This document shows positions 33,511 to 46,103 of a stretch of DNA of 64,000 nucleotides, piece by piece. This DNA comes from Schizophyllum amplum. Lineage: Eukaryota > Basidiomycota > Agaricomycetes > Agaricales > Schizophyllaceae. Both the position numbers and the translations under genes were made by a program. The first letter of the stretch is position 1; each line of letters opens with the position of its first letter. The notes below the pieces were generated by a model. The model had not been told where the DNA came from. It did not search any database and worked only from the letters and a program-made list of their open reading frames with translations. Where the stretch lies: assembly GCA_007026445.1 (NCBI GenBank), contig VDMD01000004.1, forward strand, positions 310,001 to 374,000, read 5' to 3'.

Positions 33511-36442
33511 ATGGACGACGATCTGGAGAGGTGCGTCCTTGACTTCATCTACAAGCTCATTGACTGACTCAGAGCAGAGCAATAGCTCTCAGCTTACAAG
33601 ACTCTCAAGCCCGGCCACGCTCACCACCCATCGTCATCGACGACGACGACGAGGACGACGATGAACCCGAGGACGATGAGACCAAGTTCCAAAACGAACT
33701 CCAGCGCGCGATAGAGGCCTCCAAAGCCGACTCCGCCGAGCGCAAGGCAGATTCAAATGCAGCCTCAGTATCCCAAACACCACATGTGTCCCGAACACCG
33801 GAGCCACCTGCCGCTGCCATGAACGACCTCCAGATCGCCCCTGCTCCCGGGGCGTCCGGCTTCCTCTCCGAGCGCGCGAAGCTCGAGAAGGAGCGACTTG
33901 AGCGGCAGCGCAAGCGCCGGCGAGAGCAGGGCCAGCAGAGCGAGGAGGAGGAAGAGGGCAACACGAGCGAGCCGAGCGCTAAGCGCCCGCGACCTACACC
34001 TCCCGTGCAAGCGCCACCTGCCGCCTCGAGTGACGTCTCGAGAGCCGTGCGAAGTACTTCCTCCTCCGAGGAATACTTCTGGGAAGGCGCCTACCGCCCG
34101 ATCGCCACCAAGCACGCCGTACCACGTAAGGACGGCAAGCCGACCTTCAAGCTCTCGCAGATTATAGGTGATGTGCGTTCCCCGCGTTCACAAACCATCC
34201 CCGTATCATGTTCCTCATGTCAACTGCGCTTCTGCACCCTCCACACTCCTACACCCTTCACTCCACCCTCCACCCCCATATATCCTACATGCTAACCACC
34301 CTCCCACACTTCCCAGAAATCCACCCTCGCCTTCGCCATCCTCTCATCTTACGCCCTCGACGCCGAATGGACCTACTCCTTCTTTGACCGTGATACGCCC
34401 GTTATCATCGTGCAGCAGACCAAAGACGGGGACGCCACCATCCGGAATTGGCTGCCGAATTGGATAAGGGCGACACCGTTCTTGAGGAATGGGTATGGGT
34501 GCATGCATATGAAGGTCAGTTGGGTGTCAATTCGTGCTTGGTGCGAAGGAGGACTGGACTGACGTTCGCTAATTCGTCCCTGTTATCCCAATTGAACGGC
34601 TTGTGTCTCAGTTTATGCTGGTGCGTACATATTATCATCTCTTGCCTCGTGATCACTAACACATATATACTACATCAGCTCTTCTATAAGACCGGCCGCC
34701 TCCGCGTCTACATCCCCACCGCTAATCTCGTGCCGTACGATTATAGGGACGTGGAGAATGTGAGTGTTCGGGCCGTTGATTGGGCCGTTGTCTGGCTTGT
34801 ACTGAGCGGCCCCAGTCCTTGCTTCGTCCTGGCCTTACTGGGCCATTCTATCATCGTCTAGCTAGATATACCTAAATCTAACCTCCCACCTCAGTTCGCC
34901 TGGCTGCAAGACATCCCCCGCCGTCCGGCCAACAAGCCCGAGCCGAAAAAGAACCCGGAAGATTTTCCGTCTATGCTCCAGCGCGTGCTGGAGGCGCTCA
35001 ATATCAAGGCTGCGCTACAGGCGATGATTGTGCAGGATGTGAGTAGTGCGAGCGTGCGTTGGTGTAGGCGTGTGTTGGTGTGGGCGTACTTGATATTCTT
35101 GCCCTTCTTGCCTTTCGCCGTGACAGAACATTCCTTGGCCCAAAATTATTCACGCAACTGACCACACCCTCTCACCAGCATCCCAACCTTGCCCTTCAAT
35201 CCCTCGCCGACCTACGGCGGCTATGGGACTGGTCGCAAGTGAAGGTACACCTCGTCGCGTCGCTTGCTGGCAAACACGAGGGCTGGCCGGCGGTGCTGCA
35301 GACGGGGCACCCGCGATTGATGAAGGTGGTTCGGAATATGGGGCTGGCGGTAGAGGCGCGGGACGGGAGAGAGGTGGAGGTAGAGTGTCAGGTAAGTGTT
35401 TGATAATGAACAGGGAGAACGAATGTGGTCGTGGAGGGAGCGGACATATGAAGGAGGAGGCGACGGAAGAGTAGGAAGGCGGAGGGGGAGTATGAACGCT
35501 GAACCCGTCCCAGGGCTCCTCCATCGGCCGCTGCACCTCCGTCTGGATAAACGAGATGCATCTCTCGATGCGCGGGCAGTCGGCCCAGGCGTGGCTCGAC
35601 ATGAGCAAGAAGCGAAGGGAGGCCGTGCTGTTGCCACCGGTGAAGATCGTGTTCCCGACGAGGGCGACGGTGGACGCGACGGCGTGGGGAGTGAATGTGG
35701 GTTGTCTTCACAGTACTGCATAGCAAAGGCGATGATTGACTTTCAATTGTTCCAGGGAGGCGGCACGATCTTCTGTCGCCGCGCAACGTGGGAGGCGAAG
35801 AACTTCCCGCGTTCGCTGTTCTTTGACTCGAGGAGCACGGGAGGGCCGGTGCTTATGCATACGAAGGTGTGTGACTTGCGGATCCCTTGAGATCCTTGTT
35901 CTTTTTGAGTTGTATCATTCTAAAGCACCCAAGTAGATGATGCTCGCGCTGATCAAAGACAAGAAAACGATCGCTTCGAGCAGCAGGTCAAAGGCCAGCG
36001 GTAGCAAGTCGACGGCCAGCAAGCCTGGCGCAAGTAGCAGCAAGGTCAAAGCAGGCAGCAGACGTGTCAAGGCCGCCTCCTCCTCCTCCGGCTCGTCCAC
36101 CCAAGACGACTCCGACTCTGACCCCGAAATCGAACTCGTCCACCCCGCCATCGGCTGGGTCTACGTCGGCTCGCACAACTTTACGCAGAGCGCCTGGGGC
36201 ACGCTCTCCGGCAGCGGCTTCAACCCCGTGCTCAACATCACGAACTACGAGCTGGGCGTGGTGTTCCCGATTAAAGACGAGGCGGCGCTGCGGGGCGTGG
36301 AGGTATGGGAGCGCCCGCCGCGAAGATACGGGAAGGAGGATGATCCGTGGGTCAGTGATTCATATATTTTGTTTGTGAGGGATCATGGAGTCTGACTGGT
36401 TTGATGCAGATACAGGAGGAGTGTCCATTATTCCAGAATTAG
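33511..36442 (+). CDS. TDP1: Tyrosyl-DNA phosphodiesterase 1
   Basis: Eleven exons (33511-33530, 33578-34172, 34317-34514, 34612-34620, 34679-34759, 34895-35038, 35179-35391, 35514-35690, 35756-35866, 35937-36350, 36410-36442) give 664 residues in phase. The N-terminus has AIALSLQDS, a ubiquitin-interacting-motif-like helix, then acidic and basic disordered parts. The phospholipase-D-type fold has both HKN motifs: HMKFMLLFYKTGRLRVYIPT with TANL, and HTKMMLALI followed by VGSHNFTQSAWG. Tdp1 removes tyrosine linked to a DNA 3' phosphate, repairing stalled topoisomerase I, in the nucleus. A Ser/Lys-rich insert separates HTK from VGSHN. It ends IQEECPLFQN. A 9-nt exon falls within the first active-site motif. 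Confidence 0.96.
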
Positions 36443-37250
36443 GCCTGGTGCAACGCGCTGTTGGATGATAGATCGTGGTCGAGGTCTTGCTTCTGCAATG
36501 TCAGCGACGATTCAGCAGACGTAAGTATCGCAATGCGTCTAGGAGCATGCGTGACAAACCGTGACAGAGCGCTGACCGGCATGTGCCGCCACGTCATTCG
36601 CATCTTCCACTTGTCCGTCGTCTTCCGAAGGTGAGTACTTGAGTTTTGTTCAGGTGCCCCTCCCTTCATGTGCCCCTCTATGCACAAACTGCCTTGATAA
36701 TTGTGGGCCACGTTGGAGGCAAATCTCGATTTGATGAGGCGAATGCATGATTTCAGGTAGTCGAAGGAGTGAACTAGCCAGTGGAGCACTCCCAATCTGC
36801 CTTGGCTCTGTGGAGAGTAATCCCTCGCTCCGATTTGACCGAATACACTTATGTCAGACTTCTGAAGCGACTCCAGTCCAACCCTTGAAAGTCAGCCGCC
36901 TCTTCATCCGACAAATTGACACCCTGCTGCAACCCATGGCCATTCATTCTCCCGCACAGCTCCCCTTCGAACTGGAAGTTCGTGGCGTTGCATACATATT
37001 CCAGGCGCATGCGCCTGCGTTCGCCGACAGCACTTGAAGTTCGACTTCGAGCAAGTCACTTGCAGGCTTATTTTAGGCTCTCCTCCGGACCGCCCGGATC
37101 GCTTCGAGCTATCCTCGGTCCTCGGTCCGTGTCCCGGCCCCCCGCCTCCGCTGCTCTTCCCCCGGATCCGGGGCATTATAAGATGTGAAAGTCCGAGAAA
37201 GCGTCGTTTCTTCTTCCCCCCTCTCCCTCATCTCTGGACTCGATTCTGTG
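36443..37250. other. Intergenic region upstream of the oxidoreductase
   Basis: Contains a TATA-like element at 37177-37182. Short open frames show no recognisable motif or splice pattern. Confidence 0.6.
37177..37182 (+). promoter_or_regulatory. TATA-like box of the oxidoreductase gene
   Basis: TATAAG, 69 bp before the first ATG of the downstream gene. Confidence 0.45.
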
Positions 37251-39361
37251 ATGTCTGCCAACATGGAGAAACTGAACATTCTGATGTGTACGTTCTCATT
37301 ATGGTCCGTGAACGGATGCTAACTGATCGTGCAGGCGGTACTGTCAGTGCAACTCTCTGGAAGTTGACACGGGATTAACGGCTGGACAGGGTGAATACAC
37401 TACTGGATGGACTGGCTCAGGGGCATCCAAGTCGGACAAGAAGGTACGCGTGCAGTGTGTGGACGCAATAGAAGTCTATGGCTAACCGATCGGTTCACAG
37501 ATCGGCGTGAGTGCTATGCGATGAGCGCCACTACACTCCCTCACGGATATCAGGTTGTCGGTCTGACATGCTTTGACTTGAGGAGGCTGGGCAAGGTGCC
37601 ACTTCTCTCCATCAAGCCAAGTTCGTGCTCAACGTCTCCTCTCCAGGTCGACAAGCTCGGCATGGCGGGCGTCAGCGGTGGCAAATTCCCTGCAATCCGA
37701 GAGCATCTTGCACAAAATATCGGAAACGTGTACAAGGACATGGACCTCTCGTGTGTTTACTGTATATTGGCATGGCCTCATTCTCACCCATCTCTGTAGC
37801 TTCGACAACTACCCGGAGGTTGAGAAATCTGATCCCGAGGCTTGTGCGTTGTCCTATCAGCTTCGACGTGCTGCATACTAACCGTACGCGAAGACAAGTC
37901 TGCGATGGACAAAATGAAGCCTGGCGAGGCTGTCATTATCTTCACGCCGGACAGTGCGTTTACAGAAGGTTGTCAAATCCGCTTAACTGACCGTCATTCA
38001 TGTTTAGGTACGCACTTCCCCATCGCCAAGTATGCCATCGAGAGGAAGCTTCACGTCCTCGTCACCAAGCCGGCAACGCAGCTACTTTCGCATCACATCG
38101 AACTCATCGAGCTCGCGGAAAAGAACGGCGTTGTTTGTTTTGTTGAACACCATAAGCGGTGCGCAGGTTCTTTTTCAAACCTGAATAGAAGGTTGATGGA
38201 CTTTCTCAGCTTCGATCCGGTATACAGTGATGCGAAGGCACGGGCGCAGACGCTCGGAGAATTCAACTTCTTCAATGCGTGGATGAGCCAGCCGAAGAGT
38301 CAACTGGAGACCTTCCGCGCTTGGGCGGGCAAGGATTCAGACATTAGGTGAGTTAGAGGCGAAACCTATTGGTTGTGAACAAGCCTGTTACTCCATCATC
38401 TGTCGATATCGACTTACGTCTTCCCCAGCTACTATCTCTCCTCTCACCACATCGACATCTGCTGCTGGATTCTGCAAGACCTCGCTATACCCACGCGGGT
38501 GACCGCCAGTGCCGCTGCAGGTATCGCCACCTCCGAGCCTTATAACTGCGTTCCGCAGACGGAGGACACGATCACGCTTCTCGTAGACTGGCAGTCCATC
38601 AAGAGCCCGAAGCATCGTGGCACGGGCGTGTACACTGCCAGCTGGACAGCGCCGCTGAAAGCGGGCGTACACTCCGCGCAGCACTGGTACTACATGGGAG
38701 AGAAGGTGAGCATATCGACCTTTGCGATTGCAATTTTTCTCTCGAGCACGAGATTCGAAGACTGTCGTGGCAGCAAAGGTGTTGGCAGCGCAGCTTCTCA
38801 AGCGGTTGTCACTCCTGGCAGGCTGCTTTCCCCGATGTATTGTACGGCATACTGTGCAGAAATTGATACGCCGGTTGATGCCATGGGTGCGGGCCCGCCG
38901 TCAGGACCGGAAGCTGACCGGTCTTGCGCCCAGGGCGACATTGCGGTAGACCAGGCGCACCGCGGGTACGACTCAACATTTGACGAGACGGGCAAAATGT
39001 GGTACAACCCCTTCTAGTATGTATTGTCATCCTGTTTCTCGTTTCGACAAGGCTTCTCCATGCCATGTCCCATCTCTGCAGACAACTGACATATCTCTAC
39101 AGCATGAAATATTCTCCCTCTGAGTCGGGCCACTTCGACGGCCAACGCGGGTATGGATACATCTCTATCGAGAAGTTCATCGACGCTGCGCGTGCCGTGA
39201 ATGCTGGCTTGGCAAAGCCGGAGGAGTTCGACGGACACGGCTTGCCGACCATCAAGAATACGGTACTTACAACAGCGATCCTCAACGCGGGGCGCATAAG
39301 CCTCGACGAGAAGCGGAGCGTCAACATCGTGCAGAAGGGCGACGTGTGGGCGCTCGAGTGA
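37251..39361 (+). CDS. Gfo/Idh/MocA-family NAD(P)-dependent sugar or uronate oxidoreductase
   Basis: Thirteen exons: 37251-37287, 37335-37342, 37390-37443, 37501-37506, 37554-37595, 37647-37750, 37800-37843, 37894-37953, 38008-38158, 38210-38347, 38429-38705, 38934-39016, 39103-39361; 420 residues in phase. The N-terminus (ILMCGTGEYTTGW) is the dinucleotide-binding loop; [19 protein letters not shown] and [10 protein letters not shown] (the conserved KP that sits by the active site) are diagnostic of the family, with [17 protein letters not shown] after it. Resemblance of the start ([22 protein letters not shown]) is to fungal proteins described as D-galacturonate reductases, so a role in pectin-sugar use is possible, but I hold this at low confidence. 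The 228 bp intron before 38934 is long and could hide a further exon. Confidence 0.85.
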
Positions 39362-41926
39362 GCGGGGAAGGAGCTCAGCAATTCGGTGAACGTGTGCAGT
39401 GCGGATGCGTCTGGGTCGGTCGCGCGAGAATGTCGGCGGCGCTGCGCGGTGCCTCGTGAGTACATGGAAGAAGTTCATGTAAGTTTATAATGTATCGTAT
39501 CCTGACCTGCAATCTGTCCATTAGGCAGCACGGCGACGGAGGACTGCCAGTGGGACTGCAAATGTGGTATATCGGTGACTATTGAGCCGAGCACTCGTGT
39601 CACGACATTCATATTGCTTTCAGAGCGTCGAGGGGGTTGGTGGCGGTGGGGAGACAGTTATCATTTTGGTGCCACGGGCATGTCGGCGTCGCATGCGCAT
39701 ACCAATGAGGTGCTCGACCGGCATCCTATCAATGGCATTGGTATAGCCGTCGTGGCCGTCCTTCGCGACGCTTCCGCATCGCCTTTCAGCTTGCCCGGAG
39801 TGCGTGGAGTGCATCACTTGGGCCCGATAGCGCGCTCGAGAGATTGCACAACGCGAGGGTCGGCTCGCAGAATAGTATACCTTGGCGCGTGGCCTGTATG
39901 CGAGGCGGTGACATTCACGTCTGACGTATGTAGGGAACAGATATATACCTCCTTGATTCTTCCGTCGTTGTTACAACGCATGAAGCGGGGGACCTGCTGA
40001 GAGTCAGAGTCTGAACTTCTAACGCGGTCTACTTGAGTCATTGGGCCTGTACCGTCGGCCGCTGGGATTTTATAGGTGCATGCCAAAGCCAGAAGACATG
40101 AGTTGAAGCGTACAGTGAACGCCACTCGCCTGAGCCTGTTCAAATAAAAACCCCGTCCAACACGACTATCTGCCTCCGCAGAATGATTGTATCCGCATTT
40201 GGCATCAAGGACAACTCGCGGTCACGTGACCCATGTTCGTTTCTGCACACGCGACTATATATGGCTTGTCTGCAGGCGGTGTGCGGGCTCTGTTGGGTCT
40301 AGCCTTAACTGCAATGATAATCTCCTCTGCTGCATGTGCCAGCATGACTCTGCCCTCCCGATCGGAGGTGCTGCCAGCCCTTCGGAAATGATGACAGTAA
40401 GTACCAGCGCAGTCGGGAGAAAGCATTCCGGCTCTACCGTTCAGCACCGCAGCTTCAAGGGAGTCCGTCATCCTTCAAGTACAATTACCTCGCTTCCCCG
40501 CCACAACTATACATCCTGCAGAACAGCAACTAAACACAACGCCTCTTAGCGCGCGGCATCCCGCATCCCGACCTCAACGGCCCCCATGCCCCACCCACCC
40601 TCTTTCCTCCACAATAATCAAGTTCCAAAAAGCTTCCACCACCCTATTATGACGCCACGAGCGCGTCGAGTGCAGCGCTCGGTGCTCTTCGGTCCTGACC
40701 AAGTGACATCTATCGCTTTTCGCTGGCATTTGTCGCTGACTGCGCGTCGCCTGATCCTCGGCCGAGACCGCGTCGCACAGCGCACGCCCGCACGCCGTTC
40801 CCCTCATGACGAGGTGGCGCAGCCCGCGCGGTTTGCCCCCGCCTTGCAATGGACGATCCTGATCGCACTGCAACCGCGTCGGCCAGCACGCACGCCTGGC
40901 TGCACGCGCCTATCTCGCCTGACCTTGCAACGAGTGACGATGGAATGAACGCGAAGGATCACTGTAGATGATAGTCACTGCAGACAATAGTCATTGCAGA
41001 CGCTAGTCACCCGCGAACGTCGGTCTCTGGCAGCTACAGCAGCGACTCGAATCTCTTGATTGTATAGTGGTCGACAGTCAATTATGCAACAGTGCGGTAA
41101 GAAAAATGAAGGGCAACGTAGGTAATGCGCACGGAAAGCGGTATGTAACAAGTAAACTGCAACAAACGCCGATAAACCCACCAAAATGATAGAGCGCAAG
41201 GGCCGAACGTCAACGCCAACGCTAGCAAGAGCCAACGACAGCGGACGCCGTCCACCAGCGAGAAGGGACAACAAGCTAGTAGCCGCAGACGCATGCTAAG
41301 AGCTGCAGGCGCGCGGAGGTAGACTACCATAAAGAAACAATAAAGTAAGACACCGAACGAAGGCGACGGAGGTTATAATGGTTGGGGGAGGGGGATTGAG
41401 GGCAAGGTAAATATTAAGAAAATGGCTGTCGACCCGTTGTCAAGTATGTATGTGGCAATGAATGAATGAAAGAGGATGCGCGGGATGGATATGTATGGGA
41501 TGGATGCATAATGTGACAAGTGGGAGAAAAATGAGTGAAAGTTTACACCAGAAGATGAAGGGTGGAGGAGGAGCGCGTGCGAGGTATTCACAGAGGGGGC
41601 TGGGCAGGTTGTGGGGGAACTGTCCTTTCGATTGCTGCTGCCGCTAGCGTCGCATTTTGGAGGGTGTGTGATGTGTGCGCGCGCGCCCTCTGCGATGCTT
41701 CCCGCTGCTCGACAGATGTAGGATGTGCCCTGCCGAATACCGGGATAGAATAATGTTACGATGCTGCAAGAGAAGTGCGAGGGAAATGCATGGATGATTG
41801 ATGTGCGGATGCGGGTGTCGAATGCGACGTGTATGGTATTACATTTTGCGGCTGATGAACTTTTGAACGATGCTTGCGAGAGTGCGATGCTGAATGCGAG
41901 GGGGGTGTACACTTTTGAGCCGGATG
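39362..41926. other. 2.6 kb intergenic region between convergent genes
   Basis: No convincing gene. A short tandem repeat at about 40971-41010 and a C-rich strip near 40560-40620 are the only structures noted. Remaining open frames are short and lack motif or codon structure. Confidence 0.55.
40971..41010. repeat. 16 bp tandem repeat
   Basis: Two near-identical 16 bp units (ATAGTCACTGCAGACA and ATAGTCATTGCAGACG) followed by a partial third (CTAGTCAC). A weaker related copy precedes them at about 40955. Confidence 0.7.
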
Positions 41927-43412
41927 CTATGAGACCATCGCGTTCGGAGAGCCGATGTTCATGTTGTGGAGGACGGTGCGGCCGAAGGAGACGAAGTCGT
42001 GAGGCAGATACTGCTCCGCAGGTTGCTCCATGCGATGTTTCCCAGTGAGAACCGGCTCGAACGTGGACGGTACGTTCTCCTTATCGTCGGAGTTGTACCC
42101 GAACAGGTCGTTGGCGGGTGCCGCGGGCGTTACGGGCGTCATGGGCATATCGTCGTCCGAAACCGACGTCGCGACGCTCATGGGCGTCCCGCTGCACGAC
42201 ACTGGCGAGCGGAGCGGCGTGACCGGGCTCGTGGGCAGCGTCGCCAATGGTCTCCGATACCGGCCGCCCTGCAAGTACCACTGCACGACGTGCGTCGCCG
42301 CCTTGGAGTAGAAAGCGTACGAGTACTTCTTGACGACTGTCTCTGACAAGTCGTTGACGTGCTTCGCCAAGCGGATGTCCAAGAATTCGACGACTTCCAT
42401 GCACTCTGGCGTCTCGTCCCAAGTCGTCTCCCACAGATGAGACCTCTTGTCGCAGATATACCGGGCGAGCGTGAGGGCGGCGAGAGCGATAGTCGAGGGC
42501 GCGTATGGGACGAACTCGCGGTAGAAGAGGGTGATCTCCATGAGGAAGCGCGCGATGTGCTGCACGCGGCTGTCCTCTGGATACGGGTCGCAGCACATGA
42601 CTCGTAGCCACGCCTCCGCGGTCGGATGTCCGAGCGTCCAGTCGATGGTCGAGAGGACGTGGCCCTCCATCTGGATGAAGTGCGACTCGTCGTAGGCCTC
42701 GCGGCAGACCTGAACGAGATCCTGCACCGTCGGCACCCTCTCCTTCGCGTCCTCGAACTTGGCGGCGATCCAAAGCGCCGCGCAGCCGACCAGTTGGTAA
42801 TGCTTGATATACACGATGCGCCGCGAAACGTAGCGGTCGACGATGTTGAGCGTGAGATAGAGGGTCTCGGGGCGTAACCGGAACGTGAAGTGAACTTCAA
42901 CCAAGAAGTCGACCAGACAAGGGCGCATATGCCACCGAATCTCGGGTTGTTGATCCATAGACTGCGCCGAGCATCCAGTGTAGCGCTGGAAAGGCGAGAT
43001 GCAGCGAGGTTCAGGGTGTGAAGAGATGAGGGCATACCTCCATGTAGTGCATGTACTGGCGAATCTCCTCGCGATACTCGTCCTCAATGAAGATGCCCTC
43101 CCGGCGGAGCGCGGCGAGATGGGCTTCGCGCTGGGTCTCGCGCTGGCGCTTGAGCGAGCGCGGGGACTTGCGGGTGTGGTAGGCGTTGTTGGGGTAGAGC
43201 ACGGGCGTCTTGGTGGACTTGTGGACGCCGTGAGGAGAGGGTCGCTTCCGAGTGTAGATCTGAGCATTGCGCGCGTGCCGATTGGAGGCTGTGGCGGTGA
43301 TGTCCTTCATGTCGTCGGATACCGATGCGCAGGGTACGGAGATGAACTGAGAGCTGCGGCGGGCAGAGTCAGCGGCTGCGGCAAGGACAGTGGGTGCGTC
43401 GGGCGACGACAT
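41927..43412 (-). CDS. G1/S-type cyclin (Cln/Puc1-like)
   Basis: Two exons (43412-43038 and 42985-41927) give 477 residues. The cyclin box is clear: IRWHMRPCLVDFLVEVHFTF, LYLTLNIVDRYVSRR, YQLVGCAALWIAAKFED, and FIQMEGHVLSTIDWTLGHP, with the conserved Arg, Lys and Glu of the CDK interface. Its spacing resembles yeast Cln1/2 (MRP-ID, LFLTFSILDKY, LTALWISSKF), so a role in activating the main CDK at G1/S is likely. A second cyclin fold follows (FLMEITLFYREFVPYAPSTI). The C-terminal 120 residues are Thr-Pro/Ser-Pro rich (LPTSPVTPLRSP, PMTPVTPAAP), likely CDK and ubiquitin-ligase degrons. B-type cyclin is a less likely alternative. Confidence 0.88.
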
Positions 43413-45840
43413 GGATGCGGGAGGCAGGAGGACACGGTGTTTGGGCCAAACAAGACGGGCCACGAGTGACAGTGCCGGAGCGGAAGCAGGTTGGGAGATA
43501 GGAGTGGGAGGATGATCGCGGGACGGAAAGAACGCGTCGCGTCGAAGGCAAAGCGGACGCGGACACTTACTGTTGGCAGAGGCAGACGCAGGGTACGGTA
43601 TGGGAAGAAGAGGGCGAGCACGTGAGTGCTGCTCGAAGAGAACGTCGTGCCAGTCAGCGTGCGGTTCGTGAAAAAGTGTACAGGGAGAAGGAGGAGGAGA
43701 ACTGGGAGTGCCCGCCGACGACGAGGGCAGAGGAAAGAAACAAGTTCAAGTCAAAGTGCGGTCACACCCGCTCTAAAATCGTCTGCCGAGCTGATCCCGG
43801 CCCGGCCGTGGTATCAACGCCGCATCGCACGAATGAAAATGGTCCGAATCAGCGCCTTGTGCGAGGGCCTTCCCACAGGACCGCCCTTTCCCCGGATATC
43901 CCAATGGTCTGCCACGCCCCCTCCCCAATCGCGAAACAGCTCCAGGGCCCCGTCGTCGTCATCTCCTCATATCCACCCTCTATCCAGCCATCGTCGAACC
44001 AATGCCACCACAAGCGCCCACAGTTCACGAACTCGAACTCATGATCGGATGCCACGTTTTCTCGCGAGCAGGAACAATGACGTAGACGGCCTGTCTCACC
44101 TTGCAACTCTGCATGCGGCAGTCAGCGACGCCGGGCAACAAGGAGCACAAAGCAACGCACCGAGGACAAGAATCCCGCAACAAGATACCGTACGACTCCT
44201 CGGCTTCTATCGACGCTGCGCGCACCCCGTCAGCAACCCGCACACGCTCCACAGTGACGGCCCACGCACGAGTGAAGGAATGCAGCCGCGCACCGGAAGA
44301 TTATAAGAGATGGTTGGGTAAGGATACGACTGACGACAGGAGCCCGGGAAAAAGAATGAAAGGCTGAGCACCAGCGGTAGCGCTGGACGCGGTCTAGTGG
44401 GTAGCGTAGGGGTCTGTGTTGGCTCGCTAGCTCAACGCGCTGAACTCAATCGCGCGTCGGTAGGCGGCAGGGATGGGGGAGGCGACGGGGAAAGGTGGTC
44501 TCCTGGTGTAGAGAGCAAGAGGTGCGTCGGTCGCAGTGAGCGCTGGTTTTCAAGGTTGCTGGGGGCGTGTTTGATGCTTCGGCTTCCTGCCTTGAGGCGC
44601 TTCGGGTCCCGTCAGCCTTGAGGCGCTTGTGCGGTGCGAGCCACGGGGATATCACCCATGTACACACGTCTTCCACATCGAAATTCATTTCATTTCTGCT
44701 CAGGTTTCGAGCTCGCCCTAGCGTCACTCGTTGCTGTCTGCGCCGTAAAGCAGCCCTATCCTGCCGCGGATCACTATACTTATCTCATGAGTCTGCAGTA
44801 CTTCCCAATCTGCAGTACTTGGACGGGCGCCGTCTACATTCAAGCCCATCAGGCGCTGTCGAATGCATTCCACATTGCAAGCGATGTCTACATTCCCAGC
44901 AGCGGGCGCTGAAGTTGAATTCAAGCGCCAAGCTGACAGGTTCCTCGCCCGTCGCCATCAATCTCCGAATCCTCGAGCACGCTGCCGCTCGGAAGATGCA
45001 TTTCTCGCGCCCTTTTCCTTTCCTATTCCCCTTGAAGTTGCTATTCCCCTTGAAGTGTATTGACGTAGCATCGATAGCCGGATTAATGGCCGAGCCCATA
45101 TATAACCTTTGACTGGAAGGCTTTGACCGTTAGACCTGGAGACAGCTGAGCGACACAGCCTACGAGAATTCATCACTAAATGCATCACTAGACTCACCGG
45201 CGCCATCCGTCACTAGCTCACCATCCATCACCTGAGGTCCCCCACCTTATCGCGCATCAATCGCGCCCATCGGCGGCGCGCTCAGGACCTGCTCAGGACG
45301 CTGGTTGAATCGAATGAGAATATTCGAGTATTAGGGATGCGGATATTCGTTCTCATTGCACCTAGTCGACCTCTGAATTCTCGCGCACTCCTGGCCTTCT
45401 CGCGCCGACCCCAAACGCGCGAATCGCAGCGGCTGCTTCAGCCCTCGCATCCTACCTCCCTCTCCGATCTCATCCGGCAACTTCTCCCCTCTTCTCCCTC
45501 TCCGCCCTGGATCAGCCACGCTAGCGCGCGCGGGACCGAGCAGCAATTCCCTCCTTTGCGCCGGGAACTCAGGAAACACCGAACGCGAGGGAACATCGCG
45601 CCGGGCACCCGGGAAACCTCCAGCGCACGAGCAGTTACCCCATTCCCGTCGTACGGGAACCCCGCTTCGCACCACCACATAGGAATGCAACAGTGCAGCC
45701 TCGGCCCGCCGTTCGTGAAGCTCGAAGCTTGGAGTCCGTCCGGTCCTGGTCACGAACCCACGGCTACTCTCTTGGTCACGGCAGCGCCGCGCACATAGAG
45801 AAGGGCCGCGATCTCTCTGCACCCGTATATATATATGCGG

Positions 45841-45914
45841 CGTGAGCACGTATAAGCACCGTGAGCACGTACTTATAAGAACCGTGGGCACGTACATGCC
45901 CCGTGAGCACGCTC
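45841..45914. repeat. Degenerate tandem repeat, unit about 18-23 bp
   Basis: Four copies starting CGTGAGCACG (third is CGTGGGCACG), with spacers containing TATAAGCAC or TATAAGAAC. Directly preceded by a short TA run (about 45826-45836). Confidence 0.75.
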
Positions 45915-46032
45915 CGCGCGCGCCCGATCCCAGGCCCCCCGATTTCTATCGAAGTACGCCCGTTGCGCGCGTGAACTTGTGGACCTTCGTGGACGAGGCG
46001 ATCCAGACTTTTACGCGTCGGTCATGGGCGTC

Positions 46033-46103
46033 GATCCAGGCGGCAAGGGCGGTCCATGCGACAAGGACGATCCATGCGACAAGGGCGATCCAGGCGACAA
46101 GAC
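46033..46103. repeat. 18 bp tandem repeat, four copies
   Basis: Units GATCCAGGCGGCAAGGGC, GGTCCATGCGACAAGGAC, GATCCATGCGACAAGGGC and a final shorter copy. On the plus strand they read as collagen-like DPGGKGGPCDKDDPCDKG; on the minus strand as hydrophobic ALVAWI repeats. Neither reading has support as a real protein. Confidence 0.75.

Noticed and set aside
39575..40000. Plus-strand open frame after the oxidoreductase
   Set aside because: No motif, no intron pattern, overlaps equally long minus-strand frames.
43626..44306. 226-codon plus-strand open frame upstream of the cyclin
   Set aside because: Starts from a non-ATG or weak start, Arg/Ser/Pro-rich, likely chance in GC-rich 5' flank.
44370..44440. 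tRNA-like words (GGTCTAGTGGGTAG)
   Set aside because: No acceptor stem, anticodon arm or B box in the right place.
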